From: Lentzea sp. NBRC 105346
GTDB taxonomy: Bacteria; Actinomycetota; Actinomycetes; Mycobacteriales; Pseudonocardiaceae
Assembly: GCF_030269605.1 (NCBI RefSeq)
Contig: NZ_BSTQ01000013.1
Span: 1 to 64,000, forward strand
DNA: 64,000 bases
Direction of reading: 5' to 3'
A program made the translations under genes and the position numbers. Positions 1 through 8,284 of this stretch are shown in pieces. A model generated the notes under the pieces. That model was not told where the DNA came from, made no database searches, and worked only from the letters and a program-made list of their open reading frames with translations. The first letter of the stretch is position 1. Each line of letters starts with the position of its first letter.

Positions 1-82
1 GGCCCACCACGCCGCGAGGGGCCCCAAGTCAAGCCCCAATCGCGGCGCCGAAGGCGCCCCCGGAAGACGCAGCGCCCCACGA

Positions 83-165
83 CACCGGCAGCCAACAAAA
101 GAACAACCACGCACGGCACCGGCAGCCGACAAAGGGCGACCACGTACGGAACCGGCAGCCAAGCG
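83..165. repeat. Degenerate ~34-bp tandem repeat
   Basis: Three imperfect copies begin at 83, 117 and 150. Each starts with (c/a)accggcagcc and continues with an aaag/gcgaccacg-like tail. A fainter fourth copy lies near 190. The repeats are in non-coding DNA just downstream of the phosphatase-like gene on the minus strand. No gene is visible in 1-226. Confidence 0.55.
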
Positions 166-226
166 ACCACCGCGCAAAGGCGACCAGGCACCGGACCGGC
201 ACCCAAAGACCAACCCCAAGCCAGAG

Positions 227-700
227 TCAGGCCTGAAGCCAAGCCCGCTGCTCCTCCGTGTCCGGCACCGGAAACCCGCGAGCATCGGTAATGAGCTCCC
301 ACGCCCGCTCCGGCGTCTCCCCATCCAGCACAAGCACAGAAGCCGCGAGCAGCGACGACCGCCCAATCCCGGCCCAGCAGTGAAAGACGATATGTCGACC
401 CGCGCGGTACTCCCCCGTCAGATGCGCGATGGCGGACGCGATCTCCGCACGGTTCGGCACGGTGCGGTCCGGGATCGGAATCTCGACGAACTGAAGGCCG
501 GCCTCAAGAGCCGCCTTCTCCTCATCGCCCAGCCCCCACCGCAACCGCTCGTCGAGCGTCATCGCGGACACCAGGATGTCGACGCCCATCTCGCGGAGAG
601 CAGTCATGTCTCCGGCCAGCCACCGGTTCGAACGCGGCTTGCCCATGGTGCTGATCGTGCCGGCGCCGGGGCGCTGGACCGTGTAGATGGTCGGACGCAA
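227..700 (-). CDS. Dual-specificity/tyrosine phosphatase-like protein
   Basis: Predicted cytosolic cysteine-dependent phosphatase of 157 aa. The P-loop HCWAGIGRSS gives the CX5R signature with Cys108 and Arg114, and an upstream PIPDR segment (Asp78) is positioned to serve as general acid. No signal peptide or membrane segment is seen. The start is a TTG at 700, chosen because MRPTIYTVQRPG looks like a family N terminus; the next in-frame ATG is at 646 and would remove part of the fold. The gene is divergent from rsmG, and a perfect parS core lies about 15 nt upstream. In mycobacteria jag/yidC adjoin rsmG at this position, so this gene is a local difference. The substrate cannot be read from sequence; protein phosphotyrosine and small phosphorylated molecules are both possible. 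Confidence 0.82.
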   Translation of the reverse strand: MRPTIYTVQRPGAGTISTMGKPRSNRWLAGDMTALREMGVDILVSAMTLDERLRWGLGDEEKAALEAGLQFVEIPIPDRTVPNRAEIASAIAHLTGEYRAGRHIVFHCWAGIGRSSLLAASVLVLDGETPERAWELITDARGFPVPDTEEQRAWLQA

Positions 701-712
701 ATTTCTTCACCC

Positions 713-728
713 TGTTTCACGTGAAACG
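713..728. promoter_or_regulatory. parS: parS site (perfect 14-bp core)
   Basis: The perfect palindrome GTTTCACGTGAAAC occupies 714-727 and is the canonical ParB-binding core. It lies in the divergent intergenic region between the phosphatase-like gene and rsmG. Confidence 0.93.
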
Positions 729-829
729 GCGCACCGATTTGGCATCGGCCACCGTCTGTCCGTCATGATGGTGCCCTGGCATTCGCCAGCTCACTCCACC
801 GGCCGCCGGAACCTGCAGAGCCGCCGCGT

Positions 830-845
830 GGTTTCACGTGAAACG
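830..845. promoter_or_regulatory. parS: parS site (perfect 14-bp core)
   Basis: A second perfect GTTTCACGTGAAAC core lies at 831-844, 117 bp from the first and just upstream of the rsmG start. Translated in the rsmG frame it would read VSRE, which can mislead start calls into extending rsmG upstream. Confidence 0.93.
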
Positions 846-860
846 CCACGGACGGAGAAC

Positions 861-1517
861 ATGGCCGGGGAGTTGCCCGACAGCGCGAAGCTTGTCTTTG
901 GGGACCGGACCGAGCTCGCTCGCGAGTTCGCCGACATGCTCAGGGAGCACGGGGTCGAGCGCGGGCTCATCGGGCCGCGCGAGATCGACCGGATCTGGGA
1001 GCGCCATGTCCTCAATTCTGCGGTCATCGCGGAGTTGCTCCCACGGGAGTGTCGGTGTGTGGACGTAGGCTCAGGGGCAGGCTTGCCGGGTATCCCGCTG
1101 GCGATCGCGCGGCCCGACATCACGCTCACTCTGCTCGAGCCGATGGCCCGGCGGGTGGCTTGGCTCGAAGAGGTTGTCGACCGGCTGCAGCTCGATTCGG
1201 TCACGGTCGTGCGAGGGCGCGCTGAGGAGGGACCCGTGCGCGAGAGGCTCAAGAACAGTGACGTCGTCACCGCACGCGCGGTCGCGCCGCTGGAGAAGCT
1301 CGCTCGGTGGTGTCTCCCGCTCGTCAAGCCGGGCGGTCAGCTCGTGGCGCTCAAGGGTGAGAGCGCACAAGAAGAACTTGAACGCGATGCGCAGGCGGTG
1401 CGGAAGGCCGGTGGGACCGCCGGGCGCGTTGCGGTGTGTGGGGCAGACGTACTCGACCAGCCGACGACGGTCATCCTGATCGATCGGCAGACCAGGCAAA
1501 CCAGGAGGGATCGGTGA
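861..1517 (+). CDS. rsmG: 16S rRNA (guanine-N7) methyltransferase RsmG
   Basis: RsmG (GidB) uses S-adenosylmethionine to methylate N7 of a guanine in the 530 loop of 16S rRNA; loss gives low-level streptomycin resistance in other bacteria. The protein is 218 aa, the usual length. The SAM-binding motif DVGSGAGLPGIPL lies at about residues 68-80, followed by the family's RAVAPLEKLARW and GGQLVALKGE segments. The start is the ATG at 861, preceded by ggag; it begins at the same point as mycobacterial homologues, and longer in-frame starts would run through the parS site. Its stop overlaps the parA start by 4 nt (GTGA), so the two are probably translationally coupled. Confidence 0.93.
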   Translation: MAGELPDSAKLVFGDRTELAREFADMLREHGVERGLIGPREIDRIWERHVLNSAVIAELLPRECRCVDVGSGAGLPGIPLAIARPDITLTLLEPMARRVAWLEEVVDRLQLDSVTVVRGRAEEGPVRERLKNSDVVTARAVAPLEKLARWCLPLVKPGGQLVALKGESAQEELERDAQAVRKAGGTAGRVAVCGADVLDQPTTVILIDRQTRQTRRDR

Positions 1518-2494
1518 CCGTGTACCCGGAGTTCCAGTCCGCCGATGTTCCACGTGAAACCGAACCCCCGAAGACCGAAACCCAGAAGCCAGTAGCGAGC
1601 AGCAACGGAGGCGGCGCTGTGGTGTGGACCCCGATCGCAGAGGAAGCGGCTCGCGCGGCAAGCGTGCTGCACCCGGACGAAGGCATGCTGCCGAAGCCCA
1701 CACATCGGCGCGTCATCACCGTCGCGAACCAGAAGGGTGGCGTCGGTAAGACGACGAGCACGGTGAACCTCGCCGCCGCGCTCGCCATCCACGGTCTCAA
1801 GGTGCTCGTCATCGACCTCGACCCCCAGGGCAACGCCAGCACCGCGCTCGCCGTCGAGCACCGCAGCGGCACGCCGTCCGTCTACGAAGTCCTCATCGGC
1901 GAGATCTCCATCGCCGAGGCGGCTCAGGTCAGCCCGACGTCGCCGAACCTCTACTGCGTGCCCGCCACGATCGACCTCGCAGGTGCCGAGATCGAGCTCG
2001 TCTCCATGGTCGCCCGCGAGAGCCGGCTCAAGGAGGCGCTCAGCCCCGAGGCGCTCGACCAGCTCCAGCCGGACTACGTGTTCATCGACTGCCCGCCGAG
2101 CCTTGGCCTGCTGACCGTCAACGCGATGGTCGCGGCCCAGGAGGTGCTCATCCCGATCCAGTGCGAGTACTACGCGCTGGAGGGACTCAGCCAGCTGCTG
2201 CGCAACATCGAGCTGGTGCAGCAGCACCTCAACCCGGACCTCGCCATCTCCACGATCCTGCTGACGATGTACGACGGCCGCACCAAGCTTGCCGACCAGG
2301 TGACCAGCGAGGTGCGCGGCCACTTCGGCGAAACCGTCCTCAAGACCGTCATTCCACGCAGCGTGAAGGTCAGTGAGGCACCAGGATTCGGGCAGACGGT
2401 GCTGACGTACGACCCCGGTTCACGCGGGTCGATGAGCTATCTCGACGCGGCCAAGGAGATCGCGGTGCGCGGGGCACGGGAGGAGTCCGCATGA
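1514..2494 (+). CDS. parA: Chromosome-partitioning ATPase ParA (Soj)
   Basis: ParA is the deviant-Walker ATPase that binds DNA non-specifically when ATP-bound and moves ParB-parS complexes during origin segregation. The protein is 326 aa. The deviant Walker A motif KGGVGKTT is at residues 74-81, and the Walker B region is DYVFIDCPPSLG. The first ~65 residues are a low-complexity N-terminal extension typical of actinobacterial ParA. The start is the GTG at 1514, well placed behind aggaggga. It overlaps the rsmG stop by 4 nt and overlaps the parB start at its own end (ATGA). A parS-like site lies within its first codons, where it encodes VPRET, so ParB could bind inside its own operon. Confidence 0.95.
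   Translation: MTVYPEFQSADVPRETEPPKTETQKPVASSNGGGAVVWTPIAEEAARAASVLHPDEGMLPKPTHRRVITVANQKGGVGKTTSTVNLAAALAIHGLKVLVIDLDPQGNASTALAVEHRSGTPSVYEVLIGEISIAEAAQVSPTSPNLYCVPATIDLAGAEIELVSMVARESRLKEALSPEALDQLQPDYVFIDCPPSLGLLTVNAMVAAQEVLIPIQCEYYALEGLSQLLRNIELVQQHLNPDLAISTILLTMYDGRTKLADQVTSEVRGHFGETVLKTVIPRSVKVSEAPGFGQTVLTYDPGSRGSMSYLDAAKEIAVRGAREESA
1546..1561. promoter_or_regulatory. parS: parS-like site inside parA
   Basis: GTTCCACGTGAAAC at 1547-1560 differs from the consensus core at one position. It lies within codons about 12-16 of parA, so the site is constrained by both coding and ParB binding. Confidence 0.85.
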
Positions 2495-3456
2495 CGGAAC
2501 AGCGCAAGGGTGGGCTCGGCCGCGGCCTCGCCGCCTTGATCCCGGCCGGTCCTCCGCCCGGTGCGCCCAGCACCATCCGGCCCGCCGCGGCCGGCAACGG
2601 CGCCGCCGCCCGGCCTGCCGCCCCCAGTGGCGAGGTCGCCGGCGCGGTGTACCGGGAGATCCCGGTGACGGCGATCCGGACGAACCCGAAGCAGCCGCGG
2701 CAGGTGTTCGATGAGGAAGCCCTCAACGAGCTCACCCACTCGATCCGCGAGTTCGGGCTCATGCAGCCGATCGTCGTGCGCGAGCTCAGCGCGAACAGCT
2801 ACGAGCTCGTCATGGGCGAGCGCCGCTGGCGCGCCACCCAGCAGGTCGGGCTGAAGACGATCCCGGCGATCGTCCGGCAGACCGCCGACGACGTGATGCT
2901 GCGCGACGCGCTGCTGGAGAACATCCACCGCGTCCAGCTCAACCCGCTCGAAGAGGCGGCCGCGTACCAGCAGCTCCTGCAGGAGTTCGGCGTCACGCAC
3001 GAGGAGCTCGCCGACCGCATCGGCCGTAGCCGCCCCGTCGTCACGAACACGATCCGCCTGCTGAAGCTCCCCCTCCCCGTTCAGCGCCGCGTGGCAGCCG
3101 GCGTTCTCTCGGCCGGGCACGCCCGCGCGTTGCTCGGTCTTGATGATGTCAACGCGCAGGAGGAGCTGGCGGCTCGGATCGTCGCCGAGGGAATGTCGGT
3201 CCGCGCGACCGAGGAAGCGGTCACGCTCGCGAAGAACGAGGCGCCGGCCAAGGCCAAGCCCGCTCCCCGCAAGCCGATGCACGCGCCCGGTCTCCAGGAG
3301 CTCGCCGAGCGGCTGAGCGACAGCTTCGACACCCGAGTGAAGGTCGAACTCGGGCAGCGAAAGGGCCGGATCGTCGTCGAATTCGGGTCAGTTGATGATC
3401 TCGAAAGGATCATCGGACTGATGAACCTGGAAGCGACAAATCGGACATCGGAGTAG
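2491..3456 (+). CDS. parB: Chromosome-partitioning CTPase ParB (Spo0J)
   Basis: ParB binds parS, uses CTP to close into a DNA-sliding clamp and spreads to form the partition complex moved by ParA. The protein is 321 aa. An N-terminal peptide starting MTEQRKGGLGRGLAALI matches the ParA-stimulating segment. A ~35-residue Ala/Pro-rich linker follows. The CTP-binding motifs are GERRW (109-113) and ENIHR (143-147), then the helix-turn-helix RIGRSRPVVTNTIRLLKL and a C-terminal dimerisation domain. The start overlaps the end of parA (ATGA). It is the last gene of the rsmG-parA-parB operon and is followed by a strong hairpin. Confidence 0.95.
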   Translation: MTEQRKGGLGRGLAALIPAGPPPGAPSTIRPAAAGNGAAARPAAPSGEVAGAVYREIPVTAIRTNPKQPRQVFDEEALNELTHSIREFGLMQPIVVRELSANSYELVMGERRWRATQQVGLKTIPAIVRQTADDVMLRDALLENIHRVQLNPLEEAAAYQQLLQEFGVTHEELADRIGRSRPVVTNTIRLLKLPLPVQRRVAAGVLSAGHARALLGLDDVNAQEELAARIVAEGMSVRATEEAVTLAKNEAPAKAKPAPRKPMHAPGLQELAERLSDSFDTRVKVELGQRKGRIVVEFGSVDDLERIIGLMNLEATNRTSE

Positions 3457-3497
3457 GACCAAGGGGTTACCCCAGGGACTAATGTCACGGTGACGAT

Positions 3498-3529
3498 GAC
3501 GCCCCGCAACATCAAAGTTGCGGGGCGTC
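3498..3529 (+). terminator. Perfect 13-bp hairpin downstream of parB
   Basis: The arms gacgccccgcaac and gttgcggggcgtc enclose the loop atcaaa. The hairpin lies between parB and the convergent Ddl-like gene, so it could stop transcription from either side. There is no long T tract, which is usual in actinobacteria. Confidence 0.85.
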
Positions 3530-3534
3530 ACCTA

Positions 3535-3550
3535 TGTTCAACGTGAAACA
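3535..3550. promoter_or_regulatory. parS: parS-like site after parB
   Basis: TGTTCAACGTGAAACA keeps the outer bases of the 16-bp parS consensus, with two changes in the left half-site. It spans the stop codon of the Ddl-like gene and lies 5 bp beyond the parB terminator. Confidence 0.75.
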
Positions 3551-4482
3551 GCGCGCTCGATCAGGCCGGCGTAGATGTCGCCGAGCGACTGTCCGGCCGC
3601 CTCGACCGCCATCGGCAGCAGCGAGGTCTCGGTGAGACCGGGCGACACATTCACTTCGAGGAAGTGAACCGTCCCGTCGGCGGCGACGATCGCGTCCGTC
3701 CGCGAGACGTCGCGCAGACCGAGCAGCCGGTGGGCGGAGACGGCCAACTCGCCGACCGCCTTGGCCGCGGCGTCGTCGAGCCGGGCCGGCGCGTGGAAGT
3801 CGGTCAGCCCGGCGGTGTACCGAGCCGTGTAGTCGTACACGCCGCTCTCGGGCACGATCTCGACCGCCGGCAGGGCGTACGGACCGTCGGGTCCGTCGAC
3901 GACCGTCACGGCCACCTCGACGCCCTCGATGAACTGCTCCGCCAGCACGGTCTCGCCGTACGCCAGGCACCCGACCATCGCGGCCGGCAGCTGCGACGCA
4001 TCCCGGACGACCTGAGCGCCCAGCGCCGAGCCACCCTGGTCCGGCTTGAGCATCAACGGCAGGCCGAGCGTGTCGACCATCGCGTCGAGCACCGGCTGGG
4101 CGCCCAGCTCGCGGAACGTCGCGTGCGGCAGAACGACCCACTCCGGCGTCGAGAGGCCCGCACGGGCGAGCTCAGCCTTCGCGGTCGGCTTGTCCCACGC
4201 CCGGCGGCAGGCCCGTGAGTCGGTGCCCACGTACGGCACGCCGAGCATCTCCAGCACGGACTGGACGGAGCCGTTCTCGCCCTCGCCACCGTGCAGAGCC
4301 ACCACGACGGCGTCGGGCCGGTTGGAGCGCAGCCGCGACAGCAACGACGCGTCCGCGTCCCACTCCTCCACGGTCAGGCCGACCGACCGCAGTGCGGCCG
4401 ACAGTCTGCGGCCCGACCGCAACGAGACCTCGCGCTCGTGGGAAAGCCCACCGGACAGAACAGCGACCCAGCGGTCAGCCAC
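3538..4482 (-). CDS. D-alanine--D-alanine ligase family protein
   Basis: ATP-grasp ligase expected to join two D-amino acids for peptidoglycan stem peptides, in the cytosol. The protein is 314 aa, the length of DdlB-type enzymes. It has the N-terminal SGGLSHEREVSLRSG segment, HGGEGENGSVQ at about 64-74 (the family HGxxGEDGxxQ region, with Asn in place of Asp), LKPDQGGSALG as the ATP loop, and EVNVSPGLTETS near the C terminus. Actinobacteria usually carry the housekeeping Ddl at another locus, so this may be a paralogue with altered second-substrate choice. That is inference; the altered loop residues do not identify a substrate. It lies 14 nt downstream of the aminotransferase gene on the same strand, a likely two-gene operon. 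Confidence 0.82.
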   Translation of the reverse strand: MADRWVAVLSGGLSHEREVSLRSGRRLSAALRSVGLTVEEWDADASLLSRLRSNRPDAVVVALHGGEGENGSVQSVLEMLGVPYVGTDSRACRRAWDKPTAKAELARAGLSTPEWVVLPHATFRELGAQPVLDAMVDTLGLPLMLKPDQGGSALGAQVVRDASQLPAAMVGCLAYGETVLAEQFIEGVEVAVTVVDGPDGPYALPAVEIVPESGVYDYTARYTAGLTDFHAPARLDDAAAKAVGELAVSAHRLLGLRDVSRTDAIVAADGTVHFLEVNVSPGLTETSLLPMAVEAAGQSLGDIYAGLIERAVSR

Positions 4483-4496
4483 AGAAGTACTCCTGA

Positions 4497-5813
4497 TCAG
4501 GCGGTGTCGGGCGACGGGGTCTGCGGCCCGGACAGCTCACGGCCCGGCGTTGCCCCGAACGTCGCGTGGAGCTGCATCTCGTCCTCGATGACGTTCGCCA
4601 GCCGCCTGATGCCCTCGCGGATGCGCTCGGGCGTCGGGTAGCAGTACGAGATGCGGAGCTGCTGGCTGCCGAACTTGTCGGCGTAGAAACCAGTACCAGA
4701 GGCGTAGGCGACGCGCTGTGTGACGGCACGCGGCAGCATCGCCTTGGTGTCGATCCCAGGCGGCACGGTGAGCCACACGTAGAACCCGCCTTCGGGCTTG
4801 TTCCACGTGGAACCTTGCGGCATGTGCTGCTCGAGTGCCGAGATCGCGGCGTCCCGCCGTTCGCGGTAGGCCTCGCGGTAGGTCTTGATCTGCCCCTTCC
4901 AGTCCTGCGTCGACAGGTACCGGGAGACGATCATCTGGTTCAGCGTGGGCGGGCACAGCGTCGCGGACTCCGCGGCCAGCACGAGCTTCTCGCGCACAGC
5001 GTGTGGCGCGAGCACCCAGCCCACGCGCAGACCTGCGGCGAACGTCTTCGAGAACGACCCGAGGTACACGACGTTGTCCGGGTCCATCGACCGCAGCGCC
5101 GGGTACGTCTGGCCGTCGAACCCGAGCAGTCCGTACGGGTTGTCCTCCACGACCAGCACGCCGTATTGGCGACAAATCTCCAGAACCTCGGCGCGACGAG
5201 AAACGGCCAGCGTGACGCCGGCCGGGTTGTGGAAGTTCGGGATCGTGTAGAGGAACTTGACCCGCTGACCAGCACGTTTGCACGATTCCAGCGCCTCGCG
5301 CAGCAAACCGGGGACCAGGCCGTCCGCGTCCATCGCCACGTGCACGACCTGCGCCTGGTACGCGGTGAACGAGCCCAGCGCGCCGACATAGGACGGGCCC
5401 TCGGCGATCACCACGTCACCGGGGTCGCAGAAGATCCGGGTGACCATGTCGAGACCCATCTGGGAGCCGACGGTCACGACGACGTCGTCCGGGTGCCCGT
5501 TGATGCCCTCGAGCGCCATCACGTCGCAGATCTGCTCACGCAGCAACGGAATCCCGTGCGCCGAGCCGTACTGCAGCGCCACCAGCCCGTCGGAGGCGAT
5601 CAGGTCGCCGATCTCCGTGGACAGGTTGTCGAGCGGCAACGCGGCCAGGTGCGGCATGCCGCCGGCCAGCGATACGACCTCGGGGCGTGATGCGACCGCG
5701 AAAAGTGCCCGGATCTCCGATGCCGTCATGCCCGCTGTGCGCGCTGCGTAACGACGCAGGTGCGGGTCGAGGCTTCTGGGGCCCTGCTTGGCAGGCTGTC
5801 CGGGTACGGTCAT
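4497..5813 (-). CDS. PLP-dependent aminotransferase, class I/II
   Basis: Fold-type I aminotransferase of 438 aa, most like the 2-aminoadipate/aromatic (LysN, KAT-like) group. Visible landmarks are SLAGGMP near residue 50, QYGSAHGIPLLRE at about 81-93, NPAG (Asn196), the cofactor Asp in VVEDNPYG (about 224), and the Schiff-base lysine in GSFSKTFAAGLRVGW (Lys256). There is no regulatory HTH domain, so it is not a MocR regulator. It probably transfers amino groups from an amino acid to a 2-oxo acid; the substrate is not readable. Coupling with the downstream Ddl-like gene hints at D-amino acid or cell-wall metabolism, but that is only context. A parS-like palindrome lies inside the reading frame at 4799-4814. 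Confidence 0.85.
   Translation of the reverse strand: MTVPGQPAKQGPRSLDPHLRRYAARTAGMTASEIRALFAVASRPEVVSLAGGMPHLAALPLDNLSTEIGDLIASDGLVALQYGSAHGIPLLREQICDVMALEGINGHPDDVVVTVGSQMGLDMVTRIFCDPGDVVIAEGPSYVGALGSFTAYQAQVVHVAMDADGLVPGLLREALESCKRAGQRVKFLYTIPNFHNPAGVTLAVSRRAEVLEICRQYGVLVVEDNPYGLLGFDGQTYPALRSMDPDNVVYLGSFSKTFAAGLRVGWVLAPHAVREKLVLAAESATLCPPTLNQMIVSRYLSTQDWKGQIKTYREAYRERRDAAISALEQHMPQGSTWNKPEGGFYVWLTVPPGIDTKAMLPRAVTQRVAYASGTGFYADKFGSQQLRISYCYPTPERIREGIRRLANVIEDEMQLHATFGATPGRELSGPQTPSPDTA
4799..4814. promoter_or_regulatory. parS-like palindrome inside aminotransferase gene
   Basis: GTTCCACGTGGAAC at 4800-4813 is a perfect palindrome that keeps the CACGTG centre and differs symmetrically from the parS core at two positions. 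It is plausible as a weaker ParB site given the four sites within the previous 4 kb. Confidence 0.55.
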
Positions 5814-5942
5814 GGGGCGCTCCTGAAGGGGGATTGTCCCGAGCGAGTGTAACTGTCGTCCCGTTCAGGGCATGTGCCTTCCGGGTTCCGTCACATCCGT
5901 CTACCCTCGTATGGGTTCATTGCGCTGCAAGGGGAGGTCGGG

Positions 5943-6575
5943 GTGTCGCGACGCGTCGTGGGCGTCACGCTGGACAACCTGGAGCACCTCTCCAAGCATT
6001 GCCGCACGTGCGTGTACTGGGAGCTCGCCCCGCATCTGCGCGAGCAGGCCGAGGAGTTCGGCGACACCGAGTTCGAGAAGGAAGCCTGGGTCTCCAGCGT
6101 CCTGCTGGAGTGGGGTTCCTGCGGCCGGCTCATCTACTGCGACGGCATCCCGGCCGGTTCGGTCTTCTACGCACCTCCGGCCGCCGTGCCCAGGTCAGCG
6201 GCCTTCCCCACATCTCCGGTGAGCCCGGACGCGGTCCTCATGACCTCACTGGAGGTCCTGCCGGAGTTCCGCGGCGGTGGGCTGGGTCGGGTGCTCGTCC
6301 AGGCCGTGGCGAAGGACCTCACACGTCGTGGCGTGAAGGCTGTCGAGGCGTTCGGCGACATGCGGCCGGACGACGAGGAGCGCAGCTGCGTCACGCCCGC
6401 CGAGTTCCTGCTGCAGGTGGGCTTCAAGACCGTGCGGCCGCACCCCCGCTGGCCCCGGTTGCGCCTCGAGCTGCGTAGCGCCATCACGTGGAAAGAGGAC
6501 GTTGAGGCGGCGCTGGAGCGGCTGCTGAACTCGGTCACGGTGTCCACGGCCGAGCCCAGCTTCCGTCCCGTCTGA
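5943..6575 (+). CDS. GNAT-family N-acetyltransferase-like protein
   Basis: Predicted acetyl-CoA-dependent acyltransferase of 210 aa. The core GNAT motif is visible as TSLEVLPEFRGGGLGRVLVQAVAKDL, where the RGGGLG loop would bind the pyrophosphate of acetyl-CoA. The N-terminal ~75 residues contain a Cys/His-rich stretch (KHCRTCVYWELAPH) and EWGSCGRLIYCDG, which may form a small metal or structural site. The start is the GTG at 5943, five nt behind a strong ggggagg; longer starts lack such a site. The gene sits at the position of Rv3916c in the mycobacterial order. It is convergent with the amidase gene, with 19 nt between stops. The substrate is unknown. Confidence 0.8.
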   Translation: MSRRVVGVTLDNLEHLSKHCRTCVYWELAPHLREQAEEFGDTEFEKEAWVSSVLLEWGSCGRLIYCDGIPAGSVFYAPPAAVPRSAAFPTSPVSPDAVLMTSLEVLPEFRGGGLGRVLVQAVAKDLTRRGVKAVEAFGDMRPDDEERSCVTPAEFLLQVGFKTVRPHPRWPRLRLELRSAITWKEDVEAALERLLNSVTVSTAEPSFRPV

Positions 6576-6594
6576 GCGCTTCTGAGGGGCTGGA

Positions 6595-7734
6595 TCAGCC
6601 CTTCGCGACCTCGTACCGCAGCAGGTCGTCGAACGTGAACGTGCCCGTCGGCTGGTCGTCCTTGCCGAGCAGGTACAGCCGCTTCACCGCGACGAGGATG
6701 CCCTCGGCCACGACATCACGGAATCCGGGAGTCGCGAGCCGGGCCCGGTCGTCGGCGTTGGTCAGGTAACCGACCTCGACGCGGACCGCGGTGCACCGGG
6801 TGAGCCGCAGCAGGTCCCACGACTTCGGGTGCGAGCCGCAGTTCCGCATGCCCGTGCGGGCGGCCAGCTCGCGCTGGATGAAGCCCGCGAGCGCCTCGCC
6901 CACGGTCGAGGACGTGCCGTTTCCGGTGCCGTAGTGGAACGTGGCGATGCCCTGGGCGTGCGGCGAGCCGTTGCCGTCGGTGTGCAGCGACAGGATCAGG
7001 TCCGCGCCCGCCTCGTTGGCGAACCGGGCCCGCGACGTCTCGTCCGGGCAGTTCGCCGGGCCACGCGTGAGCAGCGCCTCCATACCTGTGGCGGCCATCT
7101 TGCCCTCGAGCCTGCGCGCGAGGTCCAGCATCAGGTCGGCCTCGGACAGCCCGTCGACCACGATGCCGCGGTCCTGGCCGCCGTGACCGGGGTCGATGAT
7201 GATCCGCTTGCCGGTCAACCGGGACCCGGCCATGCGCACGCGTTCCTGCTCGCGCAACAGCACGGGACGGCCGCCGCGGACCTTCGGCTGCAGCTGGCGC
7301 AGCGCGCGGACCGTGTCCGGGCCGCACATGCCGTCGACGATCAGGCCGTAGTCGCGCTGGAAGTTCCGCAGCGCCTGCTCGGTCTGCTGACCGAACACGC
7401 CCGTCGCGCGGCCGGCGTCGTAGCCGAGCTCCAGCAGGCGCTCCTGCAGCATCAGGACGTCGTCGCCGGTCGTCGGCTGCGACATCAGGAACGCGAGCGG
7501 GCGGTCGCCGAGACGGTACGTCGCGTCCCGCAGCGCACGGTACGTGGCCGGGCCGACGATGCCGTCGATGATGAGCCCCCGCTGCTGTTGGAACGCGCGC
7601 ACGGCGTGTTCGACGGTCTGGTCGAACACCGGCGGCGCCTGGGGGTCGGCCGGGGGCAGCAGTCCGAGCCTGGTCAGGGTCGACCGGATCTCGGCTACCT
7701 CGGTCCCCACGTCCCCGCGGCGGAGTAGCGGCAT
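6595..7734 (-). CDS. cwlM: N-acetylmuramoyl-L-alanine amidase, CwlM-like
   Basis: Two peptidoglycan-binding domains precede an Amidase_3 domain in 379 aa. The first two domains each carry the family pattern (GDVGTEVAEIRSTL and GDDVLMLQERL, ending near GPATYRAL and GPDTVRAL). Candidate zinc ligands are His in IIDPGHGG, Glu in LSEADLMLDLA, His in LSLHTDG, with Glu in VRVEVGYLTN as the catalytic residue, so the active site looks intact. There is no signal peptide, as in mycobacterial CwlM, a cytoplasmic protein that regulates MurA and MurJ rather than cutting peptidoglycan; that role is inferred from family and synteny (downstream of trxA, as in Rv3914-Rv3915). It has its own leader region containing a 9-bp hairpin at 7754-7777. 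Confidence 0.87.
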   Translation of the reverse strand: MPLLRRGDVGTEVAEIRSTLTRLGLLPPADPQAPPVFDQTVEHAVRAFQQQRGLIIDGIVGPATYRALRDATYRLGDRPLAFLMSQPTTGDDVLMLQERLLELGYDAGRATGVFGQQTEQALRNFQRDYGLIVDGMCGPDTVRALRQLQPKVRGGRPVLLREQERVRMAGSRLTGKRIIIDPGHGGQDRGIVVDGLSEADLMLDLARRLEGKMAATGMEALLTRGPANCPDETSRARFANEAGADLILSLHTDGNGSPHAQGIATFHYGTGNGTSSTVGEALAGFIQRELAARTGMRNCGSHPKSWDLLRLTRCTAVRVEVGYLTNADDRARLATPGFRDVVAEGILVAVKRLYLLGKDDQPTGTFTFDDLLRYEVAKG

Positions 7735-7753
7735 GCACCCTCGCTCGTCTAAG

Positions 7754-7777
7754 GCGCCGGCTTTCTCCAGCCGGCGC
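7754..7777 (-). promoter_or_regulatory. 9-bp inverted repeat in cwlM leader
   Basis: gcgccggct and agccggcgc enclose ttctcc, ending 20 nt from the cwlM start codon. It could be an mRNA hairpin affecting initiation or a protein-binding site. No further evidence. Confidence 0.45.
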
Positions 7778-7869
7778 GAAACGTGACGTCCTATTGTGCC
7801 CTGCGGCAGAGAGTGATCGATGCAGGGCTACTTACCGTGGTACCAAGACCACCTTCGCGTGACGAACAA

Positions 7870-7910
7870 ACGTGACCCGTCCGTCTTATCGGAAGACGGA
7901 CGGGTCACGT
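7870..7910 (-). terminator. Perfect 18-bp hairpin after trxA
   Basis: acgtgacccgtccgtctt and its exact reverse complement flank a 5-nt loop, 22 nt beyond the trxA stop. It probably ends the sigM-trxB-trxA transcript and separates it from cwlM. Confidence 0.88.
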
Positions 7911-7931
7911 TGCGCGTTGCACCCGATTTTG

Positions 7932-8261
7932 TCAGGCGAGTACGTCCTGCAGGTCGTTCAGCAGCGCGGCCTTCGGCTTCGCGCCGACGATCTGCTTCAC
8001 CGGCTGGCCACCCTGGAACAGGATCAGGGTCGGCACGGACATGATCTGGTAGTCGCGAGCGATACCGGGGTTCGCGTCGATGTCGACCTTCGCGACGGTG
8101 ATCTTGGAGCTGTGCTCCGCCGCGATCTCCTCGAGGACCGGCGCGACCATCTTGCACGGTCCGCACCAGGTCGCCCAGAAGTCGACCAGGACGGGCTTGT
8201 CGCTGGTCAGAACGTCGTCCACGAACGACTTGTCGGTCACCGTGACGGTGGCGCCGGCCAT
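7932..8261 (-). CDS. trxA: Thioredoxin
   Basis: Small cytosolic disulfide reductase of 109 aa. The redox site WCGPCK is at about residues 31-36 within VDFWATWCGPC, and the cis-proline loop is MSVPTLILF. It is kept reduced by the adjacent thioredoxin reductase using NADPH. The start is the ATG at 8261 behind gggagag; longer in-frame starts would overlap trxB. It lies 23 nt downstream of trxB, at the end of the sigM operon, matching mycobacterial trxC. Confidence 0.96.
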   Translation of the reverse strand: MAGATVTVTDKSFVDDVLTSDKPVLVDFWATWCGPCKMVAPVLEEIAAEHSSKITVAKVDIDANPGIARDYQIMSVPTLILFQGGQPVKQIVGAKPKAALLNDLQDVLA

Positions 8262-8284
8262 GTTCTCTCCCTTGATGTAGATCT

